A stretch of 64,000 nt of DNA from Pycnococcus provasolii (GCA_938743325.2 OW568862.1:411501-475500), one strand, 5' to 3'. Shown: positions 30,501 through 38,221, counted from the stretch's first letter. Numbers and translations are program-made. Notes: a model not told the origin generated them from the sequence alone.

Positions 30501-31628
30501 AACTGTGAGAGTGGTGCTATTCAGCACTATGACAGTTGCCCTGGTCTGCACACAAGTGAAACGGTGCTTACATTTTGTAAGACAATGTTCGGACGTCGAT
30601 TCCGAGACATGTCTTATGAAGTAGTAGAGTGTCCGAAACAAAACAATGGCTTCGACTGCGCGTTATACACTGCGTTGAACGTTGAAGCGGTTCTACTCGA
30701 CGTTAGCCCTAATGTTGTCACGCAGCGTCGAGTGAACGAGTTGAGGAAAAGCACACGAGTGAAGCTCAAAGATTGTTTCCTAGGTCAAGAGCAAGACTGG
30801 TGGGTAGAGGAGGAAGACGACGATGAAGTTGCCGCGAAAATTGAGGAACTTCACACAGTTGGACACGTCCTCGTGCATGTCATGAGCGACGCCGACGCGT
30901 GGAAAATCCACCACGCGTTGGTGACAACACTCGCGAACAACACGTTGGTGGCGTGGGATGGAATCTTCGACAACGTTGTTGCGCAAGATGCGCAAGATGG
31001 GCAAGAAACCTTTGAGCGTGACATGATAAACGTGAATGACGCTTTCACAAATCATGTATCAGGAGGCGAAGATCTATTACAACGTATCGAAAGTTACCAC
31101 AATCGTGTAGATAGGTACATGGGTGGTAGGACGTGCCCAGAAGGAGCCGTGCTCTTGCGGTCGTGTCCCGAGCGCGCAGGAAATAATGCGCGTACGGGCT
31201 TGCCCAACTTCAAGAAAGGTCCATGTCAAGCCCCGCACGTGGACTACACGGACGTATATGAAGACGTAGCGGACGACGATGTTCCGCTTGTCGTCATCAT
31301 AGCGATACAAGAAGGCACCAAGGTGAGGATCTGGCCAGAGTCAACGAAGGGGAAAGGCATATGGATTGCGAAAAAAAAAAAGAATGAGAACCTAACAAAA
31401 GGACTGTTGGACTACGTGGACGTGCACATTCCCGTCGGGTACGCATTCATCATGCGCGGGGACCTCGTGCACGCCGGCGTAGGATACGACATCGTGCAGC
31501 TCAGGTTGCACAAGGAGTACAAGCACCACAGTAAGAAAAAAGGGGTATGTAAGAAGTACAACCCACAAACTGCGTTATGGCATCCCGAATTGTTCAAGGA
31601 GCTATACAAATCCGGCAAGATAACGTGA
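24513..31628 (+). CDS. Multi-domain MULE transposase: zinc N-terminus, PHD, DDE, SWIM, Ulp1 protease, 2OG-Fe(II) oxygenase-like
   Basis: 2371 residues in one exon. Domains in order: a possible zinc-binding DNA-recognition module (C418, C420, C438, H439/H441/H444) after an acidic and Pro-rich region; a PHD finger at 544-595 (CLC ... CMTC ... H ... WRCQPC); a MULE-type DDE core with D710 (LHIDFTHNT), D787 (MMDKD), the C941-x2-H944 motif (CSWHAH) and E1055 (TNNQAEISFNVLKH); a SWIM finger (C1552, C1554, C1559, H1561); a C48 Ulp1 protease with the full set H1990, D2007, Q2043 and C2049 (CPKQNNGFDC); and a C-terminal double-stranded beta-helix-like region with H2242-x-D2244, H2320 and R2331, the metal and 2-oxoglutarate pattern of Fe(II) dioxygenases. 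MULE transposases fused to Ulp1 are known in plants; the oxygenase-like end is unusual. A KKRK nuclear signal lies near 1004. All recognised catalytic residues are present. Confidence 0.9.
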   Translation: MAGFPCHGLRALSTVLASADTHAALEKKAGSLMVSLTGRRDAKRLQAIVANLYVRDGVVYARSDVQVHEQLVVPKEVSLFVVCMAAVTITVNTLKKTTRTKHNALFSSQAVVQLLAKHGFYAGVKKSGNLGVEQVSPLIDAFQDRIDDLLDATVVAHKALPTGNDVCAQVKAVYDVLTSIGWRDLPTNPDVTRAFLKSERDVLFGPPGDAGRRFVFSIAGEQHVCWTRFRHIAVAAASKARGIHVYYCHRWREPRHTSTHPSGTPGMSQAHEEKEKEKEKETSDSNVNGVDVDDNSNSLSAPADVSSSRAFVDDMAPHESIIAAVLPFDEAVHDGSDSDSEDDGDEGDGSHGIDVAEDSGVTQQLSTIPKHLLPPSFPELRGAPDVPVPPPPPATDPPRPAPSRTARERRSLNTHKGCSCRAKLVVIEGKEAIALVACHDHTGHTVGSVEDRKHLPVHPAVERMIADQASKRCTLLSRGEVAKYASSCRLTYVKHRRRVLFENETRSASLPGYAPGTSAASPAFEVRKRGDLLQSVTEHRKAFCLCNSFLPPSEHGAVPVVTCMTCCDVYHVSCVSNALWYDHGVDHDTWRCQPCVKNGTARMSDALNMCAESGLPFNISDFRPWVTKEDFKNSRKAVNASSRSYRSSVDDDIRVLQQYHESVAFPSTYIRTCEMANTTKLQELEFMVISPKMLAFAKKNRGVLSVLHIDFTHNTTTSSVQLGSIVGANADTRGTGIPLGHMFYLPGSVQTQYNDKTSALYNVYNAWSEAIDAGIDGYRVTRCHMMDKDVASLNATLMLMKKRLRSALHRNKDVLDAEIHTLSSMPCMSDDGTAKAVVEQLKTLKTPVTTTPHAHTKKKAETHGLLAPHVSELFDAGVVHGLAHLLVAEFHAASAKLISADSCGKWNNAASELWWCLSILNKDCTLYHIVNTFMCTFVFLCSWHAHTAIAREIQAYNMVVRDYVDEVLTSIKAIFRGDMCLDDFVSTHRDVLSVVGEPPLKKRKVVQGVTRSKHEYQLVRYLNNDWLCDTYAPLILQSYRAPIPRYEIDTNNQAEISFNVLKHNIARSIASPTVRNLLQVLVGTPTAPDPLNSVIGVKLQDVDHMRLGVSCESKNYKATRLTAKIDVLRLRLHNDDGYVEDVSPGGYVVRVGRGSKRGSKPLLPSEHDVSPSSHIADGDIQVSRAAHFSAKSTASDEKERVIQLKGIVGAIVPHHAMGLFEHSTDVLRIADAVHKSAFVKHFSALHRISKYRIADAMRHAPTRLHERVATILAKPPATRTHEHLRQAFYHLGMPVVEKWHGMPRVGACYVVMVVMAPQVLVGAVDFAKEQPEALALDVLSVLFSAFDYVQARPKAQALENVTLFYVGRELRNVHALKRVLDHGTKSGSPILHHFVGASKGWVTEPFGAVAVERRFVAFTPPSTQMLDIAEAAWHVVLLECAMPCVANTSPGGDPHGHRFLHDTHVATSGIMRMGHDRLRDHGVKAISEMKLSSEQNPFMKRALVASSRTLRLTRGRGEADADVGEDLWWDAWCNAVDGNQEEHTVHLWCNICSCGNTFCAHLMLARKRHEDMFHRVQVWDDDMLSLYKGQAHRDGGADTWTELDEAGFEYGPCNSPSEEPLAPFQSHVPASPDMRQSLEEASMCAYAVSLSLAKMANGECDTVTPKAAADYRDRLFAMLSSIRNVERGVVGVRAQSEHWMTRSVTASEVQMSNAAARDVHSSDFHEIMRSALSSGAHARLFTFMKGVVGPTATPSATQTQASPCQNLVNAAMQAIAELPSETVTPSPPVAARRASKGKEKALSQTEEHVLPSQVLPSPTETGSQPATRKSLHVTFTQESDVHIAPTPEECKRHFLAVLRRDAFDELVYVTEEEFNKFSVHTKEWYDTQVLKANILECGIKDIVSGHHLWTLKPGGWLKDSIVTYMLYCVLASVKVPHERDEKGVFRPNTLVHMHCALLSDTNQSFDNKKKLKDKMNKAKRWLCVVCNDVHYSLVSVNCESGAIQHYDSCPGLHTSETVLTFCKTMFGRRFRDMSYEVVECPKQNNGFDCALYTALNVEAVLLDVSPNVVTQRRVNELRKSTRVKLKDCFLGQEQDWWVEEEDDDEVAAKIEELHTVGHVLVHVMSDADAWKIHHALVTTLANNTLVAWDGIFDNVVAQDAQDGQETFERDMINVNDAFTNHVSGGEDLLQRIESYHNRVDRYMGGRTCPEGAVLLRSCPERAGNNARTGLPNFKKGPCQAPHVDYTDVYEDVADDDVPLVVIIAIQEGTKVRIWPESTKGKGIWIAKKKKNENLTKGLLDYVDVHIPVGYAFIMRGDLVHAGVGYDIVQLRLHKEYKHHSKKKGVCKKYNPQTALWHPELFKELYKSGKIT

Positions 31629-31732
31629 GAAACTGTGAGGGAGAGGGGGCAGGTGAAAAGGGAAGGGGGTGTTAATCAAAAGAAAATTGAAAACCAAGGC
31701 AAATCATTTAAAATCATCATTTAAACCAACTC

Positions 31733-32207
31733 CTACACCCCACCGTGTTGCCCACCCTGCTGCTGGCGGCGACGCCGCATCTTCCGGCTTTGGTTCCGCC
31801 GTTGCTTCTCTTCTGGTGTGCGCCCGTTGTCGTTGACGTTGACATTCACGCTGAGGTTGTTTGTGTTATGGTAGCGGTCGCGGTCGCGGTCGCGGTCGCG
31901 GTCGCGGTCGCGGTCGCCGTCGCCGTCGCGGTAGCGGTCGCGGTCGCGACCGCGGTCGCGGTCGCCGTCGCCGTCGCGGTAGCGGTCGCGGTCACGGTAG
32001 CGGTCGCGGTAGCGGTCACGGTCGCGGTCGCCGTCGCGGTAGCGGTCGCGGTCGCGGCTGGGCAGTGGCGAGAGCGGCGGGAGCGGCTGAGCGCCACCGT
32101 CGTCGTCCTCGTCTCCGTAAAAGAAGAACGGCGGCGCTTCCGCAGCCGCCTCCACATCCAGTTCCGCCATGTCCGCCTCCCTCCTCGCCTCTGCTTCCGC
32201 CCGAGTC

Positions 32208-32242
<35 letters not shown>

Positions 32243-32668
32243 TTCCTTGGCGGCGGCTTGCCCCTGCTGGGTGAGCTCGTGCTCGAAAACACGGCCCACC
32301 CATAGTTTTTTGCACGTACGGCATCGTGGTTTAGTATAAAAGTTCATCGTACCGCAGGATCCCCACACACAACCAAAGAAGGGTTGCGGCTCGGTGCCGT
32401 CCCTTAGGCGGCCGCAACGCCACTGCTCGGAGTCCCTTGCGGCTTTGGCGGCGTCCCTTGCGGCGGCGGCGGCTTTGGCGGCGACGGCGGCGGCCTCGGC
32501 CTCGGCCCTGCCGGCGACGAGGAGTCCGGTCACGGACTCCCCCACCTTAGCCTTGTGCGGTATACGGAACGGTTTCTCCTGCACCTCCGACGACTTGCGT
32601 TGCTCGGCGTTGCTTGCCGAGTCGTCGGAGCCAGGGCTCGAGCTCCGACACCGGTCCTTGCCCTTCAT
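31733..32668 (-). CDS. Second gene of element B: zinc-ribbon protein with RD/RY repeats (mudrB-like position)
   Basis: 311 residues from the ATG at 32668 (MKGKDRCRSS); an in-frame ATG at 32752 lies inside the TIR and was not preferred. An Ala-rich helix (about 55-80) leads to a candidate zinc site, C85, C100, C105, C116 and C119 (FFGCVWGSCG then RCRTCKKLW). Another Ala-rich helix follows, then an acidic patch and a long Arg/Asp/Tyr/Gly repeat (about 195-285) encoded by a GGTCGC hexamer array at 31872-32060. The end is basic (KMRRRRQQQGGQHGGV). RD/RE repeats are known in splicing and nucleic-acid-binding proteins. The convergent position recalls mudrB of MuDR, with no sequence similarity claimed. 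Confidence 0.65.
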
Positions 32669-32677
32669 CTGTTCCTG

Positions 32678-32994
32678 CTGGTGATGGCGATGGCGGAGAT
32701 GGCCTTGCTTGAGGCAGTCGTTTTTTCGCCACCTCCAGGAGGACCTCTCCACAACGGGGCGTTAGGTCGGCGGGGAACAACGGGGCGATAGGTCGGCCCT
32801 TCACCCAAACCGGTACGAGAGTACGGGCACTCAGGTCGTGCTTCCCAGAAAAACCCAACTCTTGTACCGTGAATTTAGTCTGCACCAGTAAATGCACCAG
32901 TAAATTTTCGGTAGTAATTTTCCCGTTATTCTGGGGACCCGGTGTTGGTCTTGCACCACTACCACTGTGATCATCTGACCATTATCCCCCCCTC
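32678..32994 (-). repeat. Right terminal inverted repeat of element B
   Basis: Inverse of the left TIR; bases 32747-32994 match it exactly over 248 bp. Probably contains the promoter of the minus-strand gene. Confidence 0.92.
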
Positions 32995-33137
32995 CCCCTA
33001 ACCCTAATCCCTAACCCGAACCCCTAACCCCTAACCCCGAACCCCGAATCAACACCTCCAAAAAAAAACAAGGCCTGCTCCGCCCTTAAACCTTTAGGGG
33101 AGTTTCCCCCTCCCATTTGCAAATCACGCCAAGTGCC
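32995..33137. repeat. Right TSD of element B and telomere-like spacer
   Basis: The 9-mer cccctaacc (32995-33003) is the right target-site duplication. It runs into ccctaatccctaacccgaac and further CCCCTAACC-type sequence to about 33050, then an A-run and the start of the next gene. Confidence 0.75.
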
Positions 33138-36100
33138 ATGGCGGTCTTGTCGTCCGACTCTCCTCGTGGCAGTGGCAGTGGCAATGCCGCCCAACCCCAA
33201 CCAACTTCACATCAGGCTCACCACGATCATGGGTTCCATAATAATGGGGAGAACGGCGCACACGTTCACTCTCAGGGACACTCGCCTGCGCATGCACCTT
33301 CCCATTCACATGCACATGCACATGATTCACTCGGAGCTCCAGGCGGCTCAGGCTCAGGGTCCGCAACACCATCAGCGATCCCCCCCTTTCCCAATCTCGC
33401 CAACTTCTCTCCTTATTGGGCTCTTCATCCTCCTACCAATACTGCGATGTCTGCCACTATGTCCATGCAGCAGCTTCTTCCACAACATGGTCTTCCTGGG
33501 CACTCCTTATTAGGAGCAATCACAAACGACGAAGCGCCGCTCATCGCGCTCATACAAGGCAGTCTGCTCGTAGGAGGAGGAGGTGGTGGTGGAGGTGGTG
33601 GTGGTGGTGGAAGCAATGCCGGAAACGCACTCGCGGAAATCGCGCGAATAAGACAAGAGGCCAAGTACTGGAGCCTCGCTCTCAAGATGGCGTCGCAAAG
33701 GAACGGGGAGATGAACGAAGCTACCGCCGAGGCTACCATCAGACTCGGTGCGGCGTGTGCACGTGCGCTGGCTGTTGAACGCGCAGACGAGCTACCGCCT
33801 AGTTCTGTGGCCTTGGCAGCCAGCGCCGGAAGGGACGCGATGTTGCGCGCACAGAGGAACGAACCCCCTGGAAGAAAAGTGTGGGAGGCGGCAGCGCACG
33901 ACTGCTTCGTTGCCGCCGCGGCTGTGGCGTTGAGGGAACATGCCATCCGGGGAGACGGCTCTAGCGCAAGTGCGACGAACACCTTTCGAGCGACAGTCAT
34001 CCCAGAAAATACTGCTATGGCGTATTCCATCTTTACCGAGGCGTGCCGGCTTCTATACGAGAGAGGCTCGTTAATCCATGTCAACGGCGTGTTGTGGGCT
34101 GTCGAGAACCTGGTACAATGCACCCAATACATCGCGCACATCTCTCGTGCGCCTGTATCGGATGACACTATGATATTCCTTCACACAACTGCGACGTGGC
34201 TAAGTTTCGTTGCCGAATGCAATGCGCAGGACCTTACGCCGATTGCGCCTCACTTGCACCAGCTTGCTTACCAAATATTTGAAATGCTCGTCACGCACTC
34301 GAGTAGTATCAAACCACTGGTATCATACGACTGGTCATTGATGCGACGATTCGCAAACGCCGCCGGCGAGTGTCTTGCGGAGCTGATGGAGCTGACCGCC
34401 AGAATACCTCTCAGTGTTGTTCCGCCTGGTGCGCTCTGGATCGCCAATAATTTGACACAGACGCTGAAAATGCTCTCGAACATTGCAAACAAGGTGGCTA
34501 TGGACATTCACACAATGCTAACTTCCGCGATGAACACCCCCTTCTCATCCATCGAGGATGCCGTTTCGGTGTGTTCGGTGCTGCGGCGCACATTTATTGC
34601 CGTACTTACGTCGGGTCGGTGCTGCAGCGTGGAGGCGATGTTATGTCTGGTGAACGTTGGGATGTGCGGAAGATATATCGAGTCTGGACCCACTACCGAT
34701 CAGCTGACGTTGATGCGCGCCGCCAGCGGCGAGGGAACCGAGAACATGCTTAAGTACGTAACCACCGCAAATATCCTCGATGAAGATGGTGCACTTGCCG
34801 AGGGATGGGCTGCGATTTCTGAGTCCATCGCAGAAGACGGCGTGCATGTTGACGATGGGATGGCGAAATTAGCAGCAAAAGCGGCAGTAAGTGCCGCGAT
34901 GCAAATGGCGACGACGTTGGTTGCGGCACTTGCGGTAGATCCCACAGGCCACGGAGATGCGCTCATGCGCTTCGAGGATGTGTCCGACGCATATGCTCGG
35001 CTGTTTGTTCGTACCGCGGAGGTGGCTGGCATCGGCGTCGTCGCAGGAGCGTTTCATGAGCTTGTCAATGCAAATTGTCAGGGCAACGAGGATGTGCTAC
35101 GGGGTTGCGCCGCGGCGTTTGCGTGCACTCGCGCGCTTTCGGAAGCGCTCGACTCGCCATCTGTGGTGGCGACAAGTTCGCACTGCGCCCTTTCCGCGAA
35201 TTCTGTCATTGCTATTATTGGGAAGTCGTTGGCATTTGTTCCATTTCTTGAGGGATGCCAACCCGTCGCTCAGTCGATGGCAATGAGTTTGCTGTCGTGC
35301 GTCGAGCGTGGCGGTGCCTTCGCTGCACTGGCATCAACGGATTCCGGCTTGATTAACTTCTGTGGGAGCATGATTGCTTCTAATGCGACGGTGTCGCTAG
35401 CGTCGGCAACCGGTCTGCGTGCCGCCATGCGAAGCGCGCTTGCACTCGCCTTGCATTTACCGCCCATTACGCCGGAGAATGCAGCGACATCCACTGCGCA
35501 TCGACATTTGCTGATGGCACAGATTAGGGACTCGATAGCCTCTCGCATTTCTCCGCCGGTCGAAGGCGCGGCATCGCAGTCTCCCTCGATGATTCGACTG
35601 TACGCGAAGCATGACCTAACTTCGCTCGCAGCCCTGTATGCGTTGGGGCGCAGCATTCGCGGTGAAGCCATGTCGCCTCTTGACCCGGTGGCTACCTATC
35701 AGCCACTCTTGCGTGTGGTATCGGACGCACTCGCCCCGGCTGTCGTTGCACTTCGCCAGCACCATAATGCCAGCGATGCCGGCTTCTCTTCCGTGATCTC
35801 ACTCTCACGCATTTCTGCGGTAGCACAGCTGGCGTTGCGGGGCCCGTGGTTCGTGGATGTCGACCCAGAGGTTGGGTATAGCGGCAATGGCGATGCGCAT
35901 GAGAAAGCCTTTGTCCTCAGTTGGCACATTTTGTGCGTGGGATCGGCATATGCACTGACCCAGTGCTGGGAGTCATTGTTCCTCGTGGCGCAGAATCCGC
36001 ATGGGCATCAAAAGGCGGCACCGCACGCGCATTATGCGAACCCTGCTTGGTGTCGCATGCTTAACCCTGCGCTCGCAGCCGCGACGGCGAGCTGTTTGCG

Positions 36101-37277
36101 CGCCTGCACTTGGACTTCTAGTGCACGTGCTGCGTTGGAGTCACTGTCAGCGGAAGACGCGCAGAAGGCTGAAAAGGTGCACGAAATGTTGCAGGCGTAC
36201 GGCATGTCTGGTGCAATGCAGTGCTGGTATTCGTCGCCATGCTACTGCGATTGTCTGAGCGCTTCAGTGGATGCGCTCGAAAATTCTGCATCTGCGTGGT
36301 CTGAGGAACGCCGATCGAAGTGGCACGCGACGACAATGAGCGCGTACGTCGCTGTGCTCGACATCGCGGCATGGCATGCTAGCTCTGCAACGTCATGGCA
36401 AGAGAAAGAGGGAGAACTGTTGCCAGATTGCTGGATGGACTGGGGCACGGAACGAAGTGTTCTCGGCACGCCGCAGATCAGCATGACTGGTAGCCTGTCC
36501 GAGTCTCTTCCGCCGATTCTCGATGCAAGCACGCGCCTTGCGAGATACCTTTCGTTCGACTGGCGGGCGGCGACCCTTCATCGCAGCACGATCAGCTTGC
36601 TCGATGAACAGGCTGCGGTGGTGGCGACGTCGACGTTGAAGATTGTCTGCGCGCTGCTCTCGAAGTATGGCGATTATGCCGTTTGTGGAGCGGCAGCGTT
36701 GGCAGGAGGCGGGGACGGCGCGGAAGCGCGCCTTGCGTCGTACGAGCGTCGCGCAAAATCTGCCGTGGGCGCCGCCCGCGCGTGGCTTGAGGTGTGCGAA
36801 TGTGCTGTCCTTGCTTCGGAGCTTGGGAAGTGTGAGCAGCTTCCTCCGGCAGCGTCTGCGGTGCTGACGTGCCTGAAGGATCTTCTCATGGCATCGCTGC
36901 GAGCTGCGGCGACGAGCACGCACGCAAGCCGCGCCGGCGAGGCTGCTTCTCTCTCGGCTCGCTGCGCAGCGCTGCGTGGGGTTGCTTCGCAGGCGCGCAT
37001 GACGCGAGAGTTGTCGGACACGACGGCCATGCGCAACAATTTGTTTGTGGATTCGATCCGAGAGGTGCTCGGCACGAGTGCAGTCAGCGACGCGTGGGTT
37101 TCCGCGGCGACGAAAGCTGCGGACGATGCCGCTGGCGCAGCCGCGGCTCAGCTTGCTCACAGCAGGGCTCGGTGCGGCGGCGACGTGACTCCGCCAAAGC
37201 CTTCCGCTGCACCGGAGCACACGCCTGGTGGGAGAGAGCTTCGCATGTTGGCGAAAAAAGGCTGTATTGTACTGTAA
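33138..37277 (+). CDS. Large helical protein with C-terminal CaaX (CIVL) prenylation motif
   Basis: 1379 residues from MAVLSSDSPRG at 33138; an ATG at 33117 adds seven residues. The N-terminal 170 residues are low complexity (His/Gly/Ser-rich, a Gly run at about 147-160). The remainder is Ala/Leu-rich and almost all helical, suggesting a HEAT/ARM-like solenoid, though I recognise no family. The last four residues, C-I-V-L, preceded by KKG, form a CaaX box; a terminal Leu favours geranylgeranylation by GGTase-I, implying membrane attachment. TGTAA overlaps the stop codon (37273-37277). Codon use is uniform along the gene, so the frame is real. Confidence 0.8.
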   Translation: MAVLSSDSPRGSGSGNAAQPQPTSHQAHHDHGFHNNGENGAHVHSQGHSPAHAPSHSHAHAHDSLGAPGGSGSGSATPSAIPPFPNLANFSPYWALHPPTNTAMSATMSMQQLLPQHGLPGHSLLGAITNDEAPLIALIQGSLLVGGGGGGGGGGGGGSNAGNALAEIARIRQEAKYWSLALKMASQRNGEMNEATAEATIRLGAACARALAVERADELPPSSVALAASAGRDAMLRAQRNEPPGRKVWEAAAHDCFVAAAAVALREHAIRGDGSSASATNTFRATVIPENTAMAYSIFTEACRLLYERGSLIHVNGVLWAVENLVQCTQYIAHISRAPVSDDTMIFLHTTATWLSFVAECNAQDLTPIAPHLHQLAYQIFEMLVTHSSSIKPLVSYDWSLMRRFANAAGECLAELMELTARIPLSVVPPGALWIANNLTQTLKMLSNIANKVAMDIHTMLTSAMNTPFSSIEDAVSVCSVLRRTFIAVLTSGRCCSVEAMLCLVNVGMCGRYIESGPTTDQLTLMRAASGEGTENMLKYVTTANILDEDGALAEGWAAISESIAEDGVHVDDGMAKLAAKAAVSAAMQMATTLVAALAVDPTGHGDALMRFEDVSDAYARLFVRTAEVAGIGVVAGAFHELVNANCQGNEDVLRGCAAAFACTRALSEALDSPSVVATSSHCALSANSVIAIIGKSLAFVPFLEGCQPVAQSMAMSLLSCVERGGAFAALASTDSGLINFCGSMIASNATVSLASATGLRAAMRSALALALHLPPITPENAATSTAHRHLLMAQIRDSIASRISPPVEGAASQSPSMIRLYAKHDLTSLAALYALGRSIRGEAMSPLDPVATYQPLLRVVSDALAPAVVALRQHHNASDAGFSSVISLSRISAVAQLALRGPWFVDVDPEVGYSGNGDAHEKAFVLSWHILCVGSAYALTQCWESLFLVAQNPHGHQKAAPHAHYANPAWCRMLNPALAAATASCLRACTWTSSARAALESLSAEDAQKAEKVHEMLQAYGMSGAMQCWYSSPCYCDCLSASVDALENSASAWSEERRSKWHATTMSAYVAVLDIAAWHASSATSWQEKEGELLPDCWMDWGTERSVLGTPQISMTGSLSESLPPILDASTRLARYLSFDWRAATLHRSTISLLDEQAAVVATSTLKIVCALLSKYGDYAVCGAAALAGGGDGAEARLASYERRAKSAVGAARAWLEVCECAVLASELGKCEQLPPAASAVLTCLKDLLMASLRAAATSTHASRAGEAASLSARCAALRGVASQARMTRELSDTTAMRNNLFVDSIREVLGTSAVSDAWVSAATKAADDAAGAAAAQLAHSRARCGGDVTPPKPSAAPEHTPGGRELRMLAKKGCIVL

Positions 37278-37378
37278 CAACAAGGAGTTTACTTTTGCTT
37301 TGTGCTTTGTGGGCTCACACCAGTGGTTGGGGGGGAGGTTGGGCTTGCGTGGAATTAAACAAAAGACAGATGACTGTT

Positions 37379-38221
37379 TTACTTCTTCTTGTCCGCCTTG
37401 GCGGCGAGCTTCTGAACCTTTTTCACAATCTTCGCCTCCTCCGTCAAGAAGGCGCGAACGACGCGGTCGCGAACGACGCCGTGCGAAAGGCATCCGCCGT
37501 ACGCACGGTGCACCGTCTTTTCCTTCTTATTCATGCGGTTCTTTGACATCTCCCAAGGGCGCACGTGCTTCACACCGTGGATGACCTGTCCCGACTTGGC
37601 GCATTTTGGTCCCGAAACACGCTTTTTCGTGTACTGGATCTGAAGCTGTCCGCCTGTTATTATTAATTATTGTGTGTAAGTTAGTAAGTAAGTAAGAGAG
37701 AGAGTGTGTATTTTTCTTTTGGGTGTCTGAATGTACGAGAGAGGACAACGACAACGACAACTATCCTCCCCATCCCATCGGCGATATCTCGTCGTCGTCG
37801 TCGTCGTCGTCGTCATGTGCTTGCCGCTACGAAGAAGGGTCGTCGATGCTGTACATGTATATATATGTATATCAAAGCTGACTTGTTCCAGAGTGACTGA
37901 GCGACACCATCATCACCATCGTCATACTGAGTGTATCCAGCGCTGACCTCATCGACGAACAAAAAGCCAGCTACCAAAAAGCGTGCTACCGTCGCAACAA
38001 GCCAAGCGCGCGAAGCTCTCGACCAGCACCGCTAAAAAAAGACGACCAAATCACCAAAAAAAGAAACCAAACCACCCAAACCACCACCCAAATCACCAGA
38101 ACCACCAGAAGCACCAAAAGCACCAAAAGCACCACAACGTACCAGGCGTTCGCAGGACACGTGTTTTGTTCGATCGCGTCGCGTACGACTTGCGACGGCG
38201 GTACGTCAGGCGCTGCACCAT
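37379..38221 (-). CDS. RPL34: 60S ribosomal protein eL34, two exons
   Basis: 117 residues. Exon 1 is 38221-38143 ([20 protein letters not shown]), the intron is 38142-37654 (489 nt, donor TG|GTACGT, acceptor AACAG|GC), exon 2 is 37653-37379. Splicing yields [20 protein letters not shown], followed by [20 protein letters not shown] and a Lys-rich end, a full-length match to eL34 of the large cytosolic subunit. The intron carries a GTC-triplet run at about 37790-37814 and a CACCAAAAG repeat near its 5' splice site. Confidence 0.96.

Larger units (their letters stand above)
23858..32994. mobile_element. Element B: apparently complete autonomous Mutator-like transposon with Ulp1 and oxygenase-like domains
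   Basis: A 9137-bp element with inverted repeats of about 320 bp (23858-24182 and 32678-32994). Their outer 248 bp are identical between the two ends; the inner part has diverged. A 9-bp target duplication flanks it. It encodes two convergent genes: a 2371-residue transposase on the plus strand and a zinc-ribbon/RD-repeat protein on the minus strand, with stops about 105 bp apart. MuDR of maize has the same convergent mudrA/mudrB plan with promoters in the TIRs. Intact frames and identical outer TIRs argue for recent or current activity. Confidence 0.92.

Noticed and set aside
24513-31628. Possibility that the transposase is several genes or has introns
   Set aside because: The frame is continuous over 7.1 kb and all domains are in one frame with catalytic residues intact.
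31745-32305. Plus-strand Val/Ala repeat frame over the GGTCGC array
   Set aside because: Product of the hexamer repeat; the minus-strand frame has a candidate zinc site and extends well beyond the repeat.
23858-32994. Classification of element B as Zisupton/KDZ
   Set aside because: Those elements also combine large transposases with SWIM or Ulp1 domains, but the 9-bp duplications, the CSWH and TNNxxE context and the SWIM position fit MULE better. A profile search could change this.
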